Of a DNA stretch of 64,000 bases, positions 55,029 to 64,000 are shown in pieces (position 1 is the stretch's first letter; the number at the start of each line of letters is the position of its first letter). The DNA is from Mycobacterium sp. 852002-51057_SCH5723018. Lineage in GTDB: Bacteria > Actinomycetota > Actinomycetes > Mycobacteriales > Mycobacteriaceae. The notes beneath the pieces are model-generated. The model had not been told where the DNA came from and did not search any database. It saw nothing but the letters and a program-made list of their open reading frames with translations. The stretch spans positions 1 through 64,000 of the forward strand of contig NZ_LZIR01000027.1 in the NCBI RefSeq assembly GCF_001667035.1, given 5' to 3'. The translations under genes were made by a program, and so were the position numbers.

Positions 55029-55964
55029 ATGCCATCACTTCGAGCGTTGGAGTGCCTCGTTGCCGTCGCAGACACCGGATCGATCACCCAAGCCGCTCGA
55101 CTGCTGCATTCGTCGCAACCCGCCGTCTCTCATCAGCTCGCCGCGCTGGAGCGCGAGGCCCGAACTATCTTGCTTCACCGTGAGCCGCGGGGCGCCAAGC
55201 TGACACCCGCCGGGAGGGCTGCCGTCGCGGATGCCAGGCGAGCGATCGACGCGGCCGAATCGGCAATGAGATCGGCACGCGCAGTAGGCGAAGCGGCCGG
55301 AGGGTCGCTTCGACTGGCCTGTGCGCAGAGCCTTACCGTGGCCGTGCTCGCCCCGGTCATTCGCCTGTGGCACCGTCGGCACCCGGACGTGGCGATCACC
55401 CTGCGGGAGGCGGCGGTGCTGGACGAGTTCCTCGGTTTCGTCGACTCCAGCGAGGTCGACTTGGCCGTCGTGCCTCTTCCCGTGCCCGACCGCTTCACGA
55501 CCGCTGTCGTTGCCGACGAGGAAATCGTCCTGGCGGCGCCGTCAGGCCACCCCCTGGCTCGACAGCCGTCAGTACGCATTCAGGATCTGGAGGGTGCGCG
55601 GATCGTTCACTACTCGCCGGAGAACGGTCTCAGTGGATGGCTGGATCGATCGCTTGCGGCAGCGGGGATTCACACCGAGACAGTGATGAGGACAGCGGTG
55701 ACGGCCGCGGCGCCGCAGCTCGCCGCGGCGGGCTTCGGCGTCGCAGTATGCCCCGTGAGCGCAGTTAGTGCTGGATTTCCAGGAGCAGTCCGATCGTTCT
55801 CGCCTCGGTGGGTCAGACAACTCGGGGCAGTAACGCCCGCCACACCGGATCCGCTCACCGCCCGGTTCATCGGCAATCTACGAACCCGAGGCGTGCATGT
55901 GTCTAGCGACGTGCGCGCTCAGCTCACAGACGCCGACTTCCCAGCTCGAAAGAAGCGAAACTAG
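55029..55964 (+). CDS. LysR-family transcriptional regulator
   Basis: A 311-residue regulator with the LysR winged helix-turn-helix (SLRALECLVAVADTGSITQAARLLHSSQPAVSHQLAALE, residues 3-41) and a periplasmic-binding-like effector domain (about 90-295). The second alpha helix runs into PRGAKLTPAGRA as usual. It is read away from the LLM oxidoreductase gene, with 121 bases between the starts, the arrangement of LysR proteins that control their divergent neighbour. The co-inducer is unknown. Confidence 0.88.
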   Translation: MPSLRALECLVAVADTGSITQAARLLHSSQPAVSHQLAALEREARTILLHREPRGAKLTPAGRAAVADARRAIDAAESAMRSARAVGEAAGGSLRLACAQSLTVAVLAPVIRLWHRRHPDVAITLREAAVLDEFLGFVDSSEVDLAVVPLPVPDRFTTAVVADEEIVLAAPSGHPLARQPSVRIQDLEGARIVHYSPENGLSGWLDRSLAAAGIHTETVMRTAVTAAAPQLAAAGFGVAVCPVSAVSAGFPGAVRSFSPRWVRQLGAVTPATPDPLTARFIGNLRTRGVHVSSDVRAQLTDADFPARKKRN

Positions 55965-56096
55965 CTCGTCGGATTGGCCCGGTACGGGTGTGCCGAGCGG
56001 GTTTTCGTCGGTGGCCATAGACTGACTTGCAATCAATGTAAGGCGAGCTAATTACTTTGTTGCGCCCTGGCCAGGGCGCCGAGACCGTGGAGCATT

Positions 56097-56996
56097 ATGG
56101 ACAACCGGTACTTTTCGTTGGTCATCGTGGTGGTCATGCTCGCGCTTGGGTTGACCCTCACGGTTGCCGACTTCAAGCGGGCTGCGACTTTGCGGCGTCC
56201 ACTACTGGTCGCGCTGATCTGCCAGTCGTTGGTCCTGCCGACCCTGTGTCTGCTGATTGCCCAGGCTTTCCATCTTCAGCCGACCTTGGCGATTGGCCTC
56301 ATGCTGATGTCCGCCACTCCCGGCGGGACGACGTCGAGCGTCCTCAGCCATCTGGTCAATGGGGACCTGGCGCTCAACGTCACGCTGACCGCGATCAACG
56401 CCGTGCTCTCGGTGGTAACGCTGCCGGCAATACTGGCAGCATCGATGGCTTGGTTCCGCGGCGATGGACATTTCATCCCGTTACAGCCGGGCAAGTTCTT
56501 AGTGGTATTCGGATTTATCCTCATACCTATCGCGATTGGCATCGCGATACGCCACCAATTCCCGGAACTAGCCAGGCGACTTCAGCAACCCGTCAAAATA
56601 CTCGCGGCTGTGCTGCTCGTGCTTGTCGTCAGCGCATCGATCGTCAAAGGGCACACGACGGTATGGAAAAACCTGGGGGTGCTGACCGCGGCGGTCGTGT
56701 GCTTCTGCGCCGTTAGCCTGATGGTGGGCTATCTCGCGCCGCGCTGGATGCGCCTCGCTCCACGGCAGGCCGTCGCCATCAGCTTGGAGATCGGAATGCA
56801 CAATGCAACGGTGGCGCTGGGCATCGCGCTGAGCCCACAACTACTGAACAGCGTTGAAATGGCCACTCCGGCGGCGGTTTACGGCGCGATCGCGCCCCTG
56901 ATTGCCCTGACGTTCATCTTTGCCGTGCGCCGGCTGGATCCGGCGTTCCGTCGGGTGTCCCCCTCAGAGACCGCGGTGAGCGAACCCGCTTCCTAA
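56097..56996 (+). CDS. Bile acid:sodium symporter family protein (BASS/SBF-like)
   Basis: A 299-residue membrane protein of nine or so helices. Seen: [34 protein letters not shown], with the family motif GGTTSSVLS plus Asn residues that bind sodium, and [18 protein letters not shown], the second crossed-helix motif. Relatives move bile acids, pantoate or other organic anions with sodium. GGAG stands six bases before the ATG. No binding or metabolic gene is tightly linked, so the substrate is unknown. Confidence 0.86.
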   Translation: MDNRYFSLVIVVVMLALGLTLTVADFKRAATLRRPLLVALICQSLVLPTLCLLIAQAFHLQPTLAIGLMLMSATPGGTTSSVLSHLVNGDLALNVTLTAINAVLSVVTLPAILAASMAWFRGDGHFIPLQPGKFLVVFGFILIPIAIGIAIRHQFPELARRLQQPVKILAAVLLVLVVSASIVKGHTTVWKNLGVLTAAVVCFCAVSLMVGYLAPRWMRLAPRQAVAISLEIGMHNATVALGIALSPQLLNSVEMATPAAVYGAIAPLIALTFIFAVRRLDPAFRRVSPSETAVSEPAS

Positions 56997-57766
56997 CGGC
57001 TCCGTCGCGCCGCGGCCAATCTGCTTGCGAATTCCGGTGATTGGATGGAATACACCTGCGGCCCCAGCTCGGTGCGCATGGCGTATTCGTGCTGCTCGTT
57101 GTCCGGCGATCCCGGGCTGATGGTGGCGCGCATGGTGGCCTTGGTCGCCAGCACCACCTCCCGCGGAGCCGCCGCGGGCCCCGCGGCCAGCTCCAGCGCC
57201 GCGGCGACCGGGTCGTCGGCAATGCTGAGCGCCAACCCGTGCCGCACGGCGGACTCGGCGTCGAAGCGCATGCCGAACAGTAGGGCCGCACGCGCCACCT
57301 GCGGGCCGACTGCCCGCTGCAGCATCCACGTCGCGCCCCCGCCGGGATGCAGCCCCAGCTTCTGAAAGCGGGCGTCGAACACCGCGGCCGGCCCGGCGAT
57401 GCGCACGTCGGCGGCCAGCGCCAGGTTCAGGCCGGCACCGACCGCGGCACCGTTGACCGCGGCGATGGTGGGCAGCCGGCAGTTGGCGACCGCCATGAAG
57501 CCGTCGTAGATCCGCTGCAGCCCGGACTCGGCCGCACCGCCGCCGGCGGCCCCCAGCGCGCTGAGGTCGGCGCCGGCGCAAAACGCCTTGCCCGCCCCCG
57601 TGACCACGACCGCATGCACCTCGGGATCGGCCTCGGCCCGCTCCACGGCGGCCGACAATTGCGCCGATATCTCATCGGTGAGGGCGTTGCGCCGATCGGG
57701 GTCGTTGACGGTGATCAGCGCGACGTGATCGTCGACGCTGGACAAAACGAGGTCGGACTGGCCCAT
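56993..57766 (-). CDS. Enoyl-CoA hydratase/isomerase (crotonase family)
   Basis: A 257-residue crotonase-fold protein: [14 protein letters not shown] oxyanion segment near residue 65, then [27 protein letters not shown] (second oxyanion region). The catalytic Glu pair is not obvious. GGAGGT supports the ATG read from 57766 rather than the GTG at 57772. It likely adds water to, or isomerises, an enoyl-CoA. Convergent and overlapping by four bases with the symporter gene. Confidence 0.85.
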   Translation of the reverse strand: MGQSDLVLSSVDDHVALITVNDPDRRNALTDEISAQLSAAVERAEADPEVHAVVVTGAGKAFCAGADLSALGAAGGGAAESGLQRIYDGFMAVANCRLPTIAAVNGAAVGAGLNLALAADVRIAGPAAVFDARFQKLGLHPGGGATWMLQRAVGPQVARAALLFGMRFDAESAVRHGLALSIADDPVAAALELAAGPAAAPREVVLATKATMRATISPGSPDNEQHEYAMRTELGPQVYSIQSPEFASRLAAARRSR

Positions 57767-57940
57767 CGGCACCTCCGCGTTGCGCTATCGCTCCAGGCGA
57801 GACCCGGTCAGGGTACTCGGCGCGGCGCTGGTCGCCCCAAGCTCATCGAGGATTCCTCGTACCAAGGATTCATTCAGGATCCGTCAAGCCCTCGCGGCGA
57901 CGCTGAAGTCAACCTTCGGCATCGACAAGAGGAGGACTTC

Positions 57941-58186
57941 ATGCTCAGCACCGCGGAGAAGACGGCGAACAACAAGAAAATCGGCTATCTACGGTTGGCG
58001 ATGGTCACTGCCACCACGGCCGTGCTCGTCGCGCTCGGTCTGGGTGCCGCCTACGTCAACATGCCGTCGGCCGGTCAGGTGTGTTCGGTGCGCAACGCCA
58101 CCACGAACGACTCGGCCGGGCACACGATGTGGTGCAACCCGACCGAAAGCCGCGACCTGGTCTGGCAATACCGGCCGCGAGCATAA
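57941..58186 (+). CDS. Small exported or membrane protein, 81 residues
   Basis: A short gene with a strong AAGAGGAGG site just before its ATG. The product has a charged start (MLSTAEKTANNKKIGYLRLA), one hydrophobic helix (MVTATTAVLVALGLGAAYVNM) and an extracytoplasmic tail with two cysteines (QVCSVRN and MWCNP), possibly a disulfide. It is not in a family I recognise. The good ribosome site and codon use suggest it is real. It lies between the hydratase and the double CMD protein. Confidence 0.6.
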   Translation: MLSTAEKTANNKKIGYLRLAMVTATTAVLVALGLGAAYVNMPSAGQVCSVRNATTNDSAGHTMWCNPTESRDLVWQYRPRA

Positions 58187-58257
58187 CGCGTCAATAAGCC
58201 AAGCGCCGCAATGGCTTTCGTTTGCGCCTGCGCATACCCCGGGCGTACGGTTCGGCA

Positions 58258-58941
58258 ATGATCACAGAGGGCACCATTCCGGCCAAGTACAAACTGCTGA
58301 TGGCCATGATCGCTGCGGGTCCGGATGCTGCGTGCGCACTTGCCGCCGACGCGCGCGCGGCGGGCGCCTCGGAAGCCGAGATTGACGAGGCGCTCGACGT
58401 CGCGCGACTGTTTGGCCGCACGAGGGCACCGCTGGCCCGCATCAACCCGCGGCCACGGCGGACGACAGCCGGTGCCAAGCTGGGGTCCCACATCGCCCTT
58501 TGGGCCGCGACGCTGCTGGTTGCCGCCGGCCTGCTCGTGCAGGGCGCGCCAGCGAGTTGGGCCGACGTCTGCGGCGACGCCGGCGCCGCCCCGGCGTCAG
58601 GCTGCACCGAGCCCGGCGCCCGCGTCGGGGACCCGCCGGCGGCGGGCGCCTCGCAGCCCTCATGGCTGGGCGCGATTCAGCGTCGCGACCCGCAGTTCAG
58701 CGACTCGTACATGGCGATGCGCGAACGCATCCTCCGAGACGGCGCGATTCCGGCCAGGTACAAGCTGCTGATGGCGATGGTCACCGACGCGATCGCCGCA
58801 CACCCGGACGGTGTCAGGACGTTGGCCAACAACGCCCGCGCCGCGGGCGCCACCGAGCCCGAGGTCACCGAGGCGGTCGAGGTCGGATACCTATTCGGCG
58901 GGACCGCGGCGCTCGTGATGGGCTCCAACGCCTTCAGCTAA
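58258..58941 (+). CDS. Double carboxymuconolactone-decarboxylase-like protein split by a membrane helix
   Basis: A 227-residue protein with two related halves of the CMD/AhpD helical fold. The N-terminal half (about 1-60, starting ITEGTIPAKYKLLMAM) lacks part of the fold. A hydrophobic stretch (about 78-95) follows, then a Pro/Ala-rich part with two cysteines (103-132), and a full second CMD-like half (about 145-227, GAIPARYKLLMAMVTDAIAAHPDGV). Where CMD/AhpD proteins carry the CxxC redox pair this one has AAHPDGV, so it is unlikely to be a peroxidase. The membrane stretch puts the two halves on opposite sides, or the first half is a degenerate leftover. The start could also be the TTG at 58222. 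Confidence 0.6.
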   Translation: MITEGTIPAKYKLLMAMIAAGPDAACALAADARAAGASEAEIDEALDVARLFGRTRAPLARINPRPRRTTAGAKLGSHIALWAATLLVAAGLLVQGAPASWADVCGDAGAAPASGCTEPGARVGDPPAAGASQPSWLGAIQRRDPQFSDSYMAMRERILRDGAIPARYKLLMAMVTDAIAAHPDGVRTLANNARAAGATEPEVTEAVEVGYLFGGTAALVMGSNAFS

Positions 58942-58951
58942 CTTCTCGGGA

Positions 58952-59383
58952 TCAGTCCCGGGCTTCGACCTCGATGCGCTTGGCGGCCGGCGAACCGTTG
59001 GGCACCGGCACCGAGATGGCGAGAATGCCTTTTTCATAAGTAGCTTTGACGTCGTCGACGTCGGCGCCGGCGGGCAGCGGGACGGACCGCGAAAACGCCC
59101 CGTAGCTGAACTCGGACCGACCGTGCGATTCGACGGTCTGGGTGCGCACTGCCTTGATGGTGAGCATCCCGTCGTGCACGGTGATGTCGATGTCCTTCGC
59201 GGGGTCGACGCCGGGAATCTCGGCGCGCACCTGGTAGCGGCCGTCGTTGACCTCATCCTCGACGCGCAGGACGCTGCGGTCGAAGAGCGGACGCAGGCCG
59301 CCGAGCAGGGGAGCGGCACCCAAGAGCTCGCCGAGGTCGGGCATCAGGGTACGGGGTTGACGCTGGACTGACAGGGTTGACAT
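58952..59383 (-). CDS. Hsp20/alpha-crystallin small heat-shock protein, HspX-like
   Basis: A 143-residue small heat-shock protein close to the M. tuberculosis HspX/Acr 16-kDa antigen: N-terminus LSVQRQPRTLMPDLGELLG, crystallin domain (about 42-135) with DGRYQVRAEIPGVDPAKDIDITV, and the conserved end ATYEKGILAISVPVPNG. It binds unfolded proteins in hypoxia or stress. The ATG has an AGGAGA site. I looked for the DosR box (GGGACT...AGTCCC type) upstream and did not see a convincing one, so HspX-type hypoxic control is unproven. It is convergent with the CMD-like gene, with a 10-base gap. Confidence 0.9.
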   Translation of the reverse strand: MSTLSVQRQPRTLMPDLGELLGAAPLLGGLRPLFDRSVLRVEDEVNDGRYQVRAEIPGVDPAKDIDITVHDGMLTIKAVRTQTVESHGRSEFSYGAFSRSVPLPAGADVDDVKATYEKGILAISVPVPNGSPAAKRIEVEARD

Positions 59384-59566
59384 TACTTCTCTCCTGAAGC
59401 TGTTGTATCTCTTACCATTTCGATCGAACCACTGTGCCGCAGCAGGTGCTAGACGGCGCCCGCCGATGTTGCGGCGAGATTCATTGGGCGTTCAGCCGAC
59501 CTTCTACCAATGGGGTCTGGCGTTGACGGGTCACAGGGTCCTAGCATCGCGGCCGTCAGGCCGGCA

Positions 59567-61024
59567 TCAATAGTTCAAGCCCGAGAACATGATCCGGCCC
59601 GGATCGTATTTCTGCCTCACCGCGGCCAGCCGAGACAGGTTCGGTCCGAAGTAGCGCGAAGCCGGCTGGTTCGCCTCAATGTAGTTCACGTAACCGCCGA
59701 CGGAATACGGTTGCACCGCTTGGTGCGCCGTGTTCAGCCAGTTGGTGGCACCCGACGGGGGACCGGACGTTTCGACGTACCACTGCACCAGCGAAGACTG
59801 CCGACGCCACGGAAAGGCCGTGGCCCCCGGGTCGACGCTGGCGAGGGCGCCGTCGAGCGCGTGCATGATCGCCAGCATGCGGCCCGCCCCGCGAGGAAAC
59901 GCGTCGACGGCGGAGGCGATCGCCTGGGCGGCGGCAGGGCTGATCGTCGTGAAGACGTCGGACCCGCCGACGTATCCCAGCGGCGCCGGGTTGAGGTTGC
60001 CGACGGCCAGGTACCGCACCAGGTCCAAATAGTTGAACGTGTGGGTGTCGGTGCCGGTCGGCTGCATGCCAACGGCCGACGTGATGGCGCTCGCCACGGT
60101 GGTACCCGACCCGGCCGGGCAGGTCGCCATGATGCGGCAATGCGTGCCCATCGGGTCGACGGTGGCGTCGGCGAGTGCCCAGCTGTTTCGGTCCGCGCTG
60201 CGCAGCCAGTTCTGCCAACCGAGAAGAACCTGCGCGAACGACTGCGGCGGAAAGTTGAGGTTGACGACGTCGACGTCATGGGTGGGGAAGGTGGCGAAGG
60301 TCAGCGCGGTTGTCACCCCGAAGTTGCCGCCACCGCCGCCGCGCAACGCCCAGAACAGGTCGGGGTTGTTGGCGGCGGACGCGGTGACCGCCTGGCCACT
60401 GGGCAGCACCACCGACGCCGACACCAATTGGTCGCACAGCAGGCCCGCGTGCCGGGACTGGGCACCTAGCCCGCCGCCCAGGGCATGGCCGGCCGCACCG
60501 ACGGACGGGCAGGTGCCGGTCGGGATTCCCCGGCCGGCCGCGGCCAGCGTCTGGTGCAGCGCATACAGACTGGTGGCGGGCGTCGCGGTGACGTGGCCGG
60601 TGGCCGCGTCGTAATTGATGTCCCCGGGCAACTGACGCAGGTCGAGCACCATCGTGCCGTTCGCCGTCGACGCCCCCACGTACGAGTGCCCACCGCTGCG
60701 CGGGGCGACCTTGAGGTTGTGGGCGGCGGCGAACGCCATCGCCTTCTGCACGTCCGCAGCCGACTTCGGCACCACGACCGCCGCCGGCGTCGAGTCGTTG
60801 TAAACCGTGTTGAAAACCTGCTTGGCCGCGCCGAACTGCCCGCCGTCACCCGGCGTCAGCACCTGCCCGCCGATGGCCGTGGAAAGACCGCCCCAGCCCG
60901 AGGTATTCGGCTCGGCGCTGACCCGGCCCGACCCGAACACCGCGCCCGCGGCCAGCGCGCCCACGGCGCCCCGCAGAAACGCCTGGCGCGAGATCGCGCG
61001 CGTCGGCTCCCGCGGTACCGTCAT
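59567..61024 (-). CDS. Exported FAD-linked oxidoreductase of the berberine-bridge (VAO) family
   Basis: A 485-residue flavin oxidase. It starts with a Tat-like leader (AISRQAFLRG, then AVGALAAGAVFG; the usual RR is RQ here) and has a PCMH FAD domain with His in PRSGGHSYVGAS and Cys in GTCPSVGAAGHALGGG, the pair that holds FAD by two covalent bonds in berberine-bridge-type oxidases. The C-terminal BBE region ends YDPGRIMFSGLNY. Such enzymes oxidise sugars, alcohols or lipids with O2. The longer frame to 61114 is possible, but the ATG at 61024 puts the leader at the start. Divergent from the PKS gene. Confidence 0.87.
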   Translation of the reverse strand: MTVPREPTRAISRQAFLRGAVGALAAGAVFGSGRVSAEPNTSGWGGLSTAIGGQVLTPGDGGQFGAAKQVFNTVYNDSTPAAVVVPKSAADVQKAMAFAAAHNLKVAPRSGGHSYVGASTANGTMVLDLRQLPGDINYDAATGHVTATPATSLYALHQTLAAAGRGIPTGTCPSVGAAGHALGGGLGAQSRHAGLLCDQLVSASVVLPSGQAVTASAANNPDLFWALRGGGGGNFGVTTALTFATFPTHDVDVVNLNFPPQSFAQVLLGWQNWLRSADRNSWALADATVDPMGTHCRIMATCPAGSGTTVASAITSAVGMQPTGTDTHTFNYLDLVRYLAVGNLNPAPLGYVGGSDVFTTISPAAAQAIASAVDAFPRGAGRMLAIMHALDGALASVDPGATAFPWRRQSSLVQWYVETSGPPSGATNWLNTAHQAVQPYSVGGYVNYIEANQPASRYFGPNLSRLAAVRQKYDPGRIMFSGLNY

Positions 61025-61293
61025 GCCCGCATTCTGTGCCACCCGCCGGCCAAACCCGGCCCGCCGCACGACGTGTTGCAGGGTATTAGCCATTTCGTGA
61101 CCGGCAGGCGCCATTGCGATGCATGACGCATCGAAACGGGGGCCTTTTCAGACCGCCGGGGTTATCCGGGAACGACGCCTATACGCCGCGCCCAGGGCCG
61201 GTTCCTCGATTGCAGCGGGGCCCAACGGGCTTGTCTCGCAATACTCTTTCCCTTTCCCGACACCCCGTCTGCTCATGCCGGTATCGTCGAGCC

Positions 61294-64000
61294 GTGGTTT
61301 TGTCGTCCATACCTGCTGTGCTGCGAGAACGTGCCACTCTGCAGCCTGACGAGACAGCGTTCACCTTCATCGACTACGAGCAGGACCGGGCGGGCGTCGC
61401 GGAAAACCTGACGTGGTCGCAGCTGTACCTGCGAACGCGGAACGTCGCACAGCAGCTCAACGCCTGCGGGTCTACTGGTGACCGCGCCGTGATATTGGCA
61501 CCCCAAGGACTCGAATACGTCCTTGCGTTTCTAGGCGCATTGCAGGCCGGTCAAATCGCGGTCCCGTTGTCACTTCCGCTGGATGGCGCCAGCGATGAGC
61601 GCGTTAATGCCGTCCTGCATGACGCGTCGCCCTCGGCCATTCTCACGACCTCCTCGGCCGCAGACAACATCGCCGAATACATCAAGTCGAAGCCCGGTGA
61701 GCGCACGCCATCGGTCCTCGAGCTTGACTTGCTGGACCTTGACTCGGAAAACGGGGTCGCTGGTGAGCCCGACAGTCCGCCGAGCATTGCGCATTTGCAA
61801 TACACCTCCGGGTCGACCCGCACGCCGGCCGGAGTTGTGGTCTCGCACAAGAACATTCAGGCCAATGTCGAACAGATCACGTCCGCCTACTACGAGGACG
61901 GGGTTGCCCCGCTGGACACCACCGTGGTGTCGTGGCTGCCGCTCTTTCACGACATGGGTTTGGTCTTCGGCATTATTTTCCCGATTCTGAAGGGATTTCG
62001 GACCGTGCTCACCAGCCCGCCGGCGTTCCTGCAGCGGCCGGCGCGGTGGATGCAATTGCTGGCAAGCAACACTCACGCATTTTCGGCGGGGCCCAACATT
62101 GCTTTCGAATTGGCGGCCCGAAAAACAACGGATGAGGATCTGGCCGGGCTTGACCTCGGGGGCGTGCGCAACATCCTCAATGGCGCCGAACGCGTAAACC
62201 CGCCCACGCTGCGGCGCTTCGCTGAGCGGTTCGCCCGCTTCAACCTTCGCCCCGAGGCGTTGCGGGCCTCATATGGGCTCGCGGAAGCCACGCTCTATGT
62301 GGCGACCCTCGACACGGGTCGACCACCAAAAACCGTGTTCTTCGAATCCGAGAAACTGACCGGCGGCCACGGCGAGCGGTCCGCGAGCGGCGACGGCATA
62401 CCGCTGGTCAGTTACGGTATGCCGCAATCCCCGACGGTGCGCATCGTCGACCCCGACACCAGCATCGAGTGTCCGGTCGGAACGGTCGGTGAGATCTGGG
62501 TGCACGGCGACAACGTCTGCGAGGGCTACTGGCAGAAGCCTCAGGAGACGAAACGCACCTTCGGCGCGACAATTGTCGGTCCTTCGGCCGGGACACCCGA
62601 AGGGCCTTGGCTGAGAACTGGAGATCTGGGCTTCTTCTCCGACCGCGAGATGTTCATTGTCGGTCGTATCAAGGATCTCCTGATCGTCTACGGGCGCAAC
62701 CATGCTCCCGACGACATCGAGGCGACCATCCAGGAGATCACCCGAGGCCGCTGCGTGGCGATCGCGGTCCCGGATGATGACGGCGTTGAGAAGCTGGTCA
62801 CCATCGTCGAACTCAAGGCGCCCGACGGCTCCGACGAGGCCGCGCACAAGCTCGGCCTCGTCAGGCGTGATATCACCTCGGCGATATCGAGGTCGCACGG
62901 CCTCGGCGTGGCGGATCTCGTTCTGGTACCGCCTCATTCGATCCCCCTCACGACAAGCGGCAAGGTCCGACGACGGGATTGTCTACAGCTGTATCGGCGC
63001 GACGAGTTCACCCGCCTGGACGCGCTGATCCGCCGGCCAGAGCAGCGCGGAATCGACGACTCGGATGCGGTCGCCGCCGCCGACTCGGGGTTGGCCCAAC
63101 GCGTGCGCACGCTCTACCGGCAGCAGCATGACCTGCTGGTGGGGGTGGTGTGCTCCGAGGCGGCAACGGTGTTGGGCCTTCCGAGCCCTAACGACATCGA
63201 CCCGGAGTGGGCGTTTCAGGACCTGGGGTTCGACTCGGTGAAAGCCACCGAGTTGCTTGACCGGCTCAAAACCGTCACCGAACTCGAACTGCCACCCACC
63301 CTGGCCTTCGACTACCCCACCCCCGCCGCGTTGGCCACCCACCTGGGTCAGCGACTAAGCGGGTCGGTTCCGGCGGCTGCGCCGGTGGCGGCGCGGGTAC
63401 AGGCGGACGAGCCGGTAGCGGTGGTGGGCATGGCGTGCCGATTCCCCGGCGGGGTGGATTCGGCGGCGGCGCTGTGGGATCTGGTGGCCGGCGGCACCGA
63501 CGCGGTCGGGGAGTTTCCGGCCGACCGTGGCTGGAACCTCGCGGACCTGTTCGATCCCGATCCCGATGCGGTGGGCAAGACCTACACCCGCGCCGGAGGC
63601 TTTCTTCAGGAGGTCGCCGGGTTCGACGCCGAGTTCTTCGGGATCTCGGCGCGGGAGGCCCAAACCATGGATCCCCAGCAGCGGTTGCTGCTGGAAGTGT
63701 GCTGGGAAGCGTTGGAAACCGCCCGAATCGATCCGGCCGCTTTGATGCGCTCCGAGACCGGCGTGTTCATCGGGGCGTGGTCACAGAACTACGGCGCGGG
63801 CGGTTCCGACGGTGCGGAGGGATACGGCCTGACCGGCCTGTCCACCAGCGTGGCCTCGGGGCGCGTCGCTTACGCGTTGGGCCTGCAGGGCCCCGCCATC
63901 ACCCTCGACACGGCCTGCTCGTCGTCGCTGGTGGCCACGCATCTGGCCTGTCAGTCCCTGCGAGACGGCGAGTCGGCTCTCGCCCTCGCCGGTGGCGTCA
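61294..64000 (+). CDS. FAAL-ACP-ketosynthase polyketide synthase, 3' end outside window
   Basis: The open frame runs off the window (902 codons seen). Order: fatty acyl-AMP ligase (FAAL-type) domain (about 1-570) with [51 protein letters not shown] and catalytic Lys in [13 protein letters not shown] with phosphopantetheine Ser648 in [11 protein letters not shown]; then ketosynthase from about 707 ([13 protein letters not shown]) with active-site Cys875 in [15 protein letters not shown] in the same chain as the first module activates a fatty acid as acyl-AMP and loads it straight onto the ACP, making a lipid-starter PKS. AT and later domains should follow. GTG 61294 is the likely start; the ribosome site is weak. 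Confidence 0.88.
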   Translation, partial: MVLSSIPAVLRERATLQPDETAFTFIDYEQDRAGVAENLTWSQLYLRTRNVAQQLNACGSTGDRAVILAPQGLEYVLAFLGALQAGQIAVPLSLPLDGASDERVNAVLHDASPSAILTTSSAADNIAEYIKSKPGERTPSVLELDLLDLDSENGVAGEPDSPPSIAHLQYTSGSTRTPAGVVVSHKNIQANVEQITSAYYEDGVAPLDTTVVSWLPLFHDMGLVFGIIFPILKGFRTVLTSPPAFLQRPARWMQLLASNTHAFSAGPNIAFELAARKTTDEDLAGLDLGGVRNILNGAERVNPPTLRRFAERFARFNLRPEALRASYGLAEATLYVATLDTGRPPKTVFFESEKLTGGHGERSASGDGIPLVSYGMPQSPTVRIVDPDTSIECPVGTVGEIWVHGDNVCEGYWQKPQETKRTFGATIVGPSAGTPEGPWLRTGDLGFFSDREMFIVGRIKDLLIVYGRNHAPDDIEATIQEITRGRCVAIAVPDDDGVEKLVTIVELKAPDGSDEAAHKLGLVRRDITSAISRSHGLGVADLVLVPPHSIPLTTSGKVRRRDCLQLYRRDEFTRLDALIRRPEQRGIDDSDAVAAADSGLAQRVRTLYRQQHDLLVGVVCSEAATVLGLPSPNDIDPEWAFQDLGFDSVKATELLDRLKTVTELELPPTLAFDYPTPAALATHLGQRLSGSVPAAAPVAARVQADEPVAVVGMACRFPGGVDSAAALWDLVAGGTDAVGEFPADRGWNLADLFDPDPDAVGKTYTRAGGFLQEVAGFDAEFFGISAREAQTMDPQQRLLLEVCWEALETARIDPAALMRSETGVFIGAWSQNYGAGGSDGAEGYGLTGLSTSVASGRVAYALGLQGPAITLDTACSSSLVATHLACQSLRDGESALALAGGV

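Noticed and set aside
59384..59566. DosR box upstream of the HspX-like gene
   Set aside because: GGGTCACAGGGTCCT near 59527 has only a loose likeness to the consensus, so I did not annotate it.

Overview
The window is high-GC actinobacterial DNA and almost certainly comes from a slow-growing Mycobacterium (Mycobacterium avium complex or a relative). It carries a single-chain FAS-I, an acpS, an LdtMt2-type L,D-transpeptidase, an MmpL transporter, an Eis-like acetyltransferase and an HspX-like Hsp20. The gene order from about 13.3 to 54 kb follows, with gains and losses, M. tuberculosis Rv2525c to Rv2495c as I remember it. No database was searched.

Layout. (1) 0-13.3 kb: a catabolic cluster of unknown substrate. 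It holds a tandem CoA-transferase (cut by the window edge), a 3Fe-4S ferredoxin, a P450, a Rieske oxygenase, a CoA ligase, an NTF2-like protein, two adjacent hot-dog dehydratase genes, a DinB/MDMPI-like protein, an aldehyde dehydrogenase, an AttH/lipocalin-like protein, a second Rieske oxygenase and a MerR regulator. The mix (oxygenases, CoA ligation, hydration, CoA transfer, aldehyde oxidation) suggests degradation of a lipid, steroid, terpenoid or aromatic acid. (2) 13.3-27.2 kb: Tat-exported DUF1906 protein, long fas leader, fas, acpS, M20 peptidase, DUF3060 protein, bcp and a DUF3618 protein. (3) 27.2-30.8 kb: an islet with one large cyclase/ATPase/TPR gene, bounded by tRNA-Lys and a displaced copy of that tRNA's 3' half. 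(4) 31-43 kb: Eis-like acetyltransferase, MmpL, DMT transporter, LdtMt2, tRNA-His, orn, HerA-like ATPase, SDR, MFS and a proline-rich membrane protein. (5) 43.2-54 kb: a TetR regulator (BkaR-like) and the branched-chain keto-acid/leucine operon accD1-accA1-fadE19-maoC-citE-bkdABC. At the head of this operon scoA and scoB are reduced to a 50-codon in-frame scoA'-'scoB relic. (6) 54-61 kb: F420-type oxidoreductase with divergent LysR, bile-acid symporter family protein, enoyl-CoA hydratase, small membrane protein, an odd double CMD-fold membrane protein, Hsp20 and a flavin oxidase. (7) 61.3 kb to the end: start of a FAAL-ACP-KS polyketide synthase that runs off the window.

How the genes work together. 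The bkd complex oxidises branched 2-keto acids. FadE19, AccA1/AccD1, the MaoC hydratase and the CitE-type lyase would take the leucine branch to acetyl-CoA and acetoacetate. ScoAB would normally activate the acetoacetate, and that step is lost here. FAS-I and AcpS form the de novo fatty-acid block.

The strongest points for a second look are the tRNA-Lys-bounded single-gene islet, the scoAB fusion relic under a palindromic operator, several exact inverted repeats in divergent or upstream regions, a 56-bp tandem repeat, and the cysteine-free CMD protein split by a membrane helix. I found no CRISPR array, rRNA, transposase or integrase.
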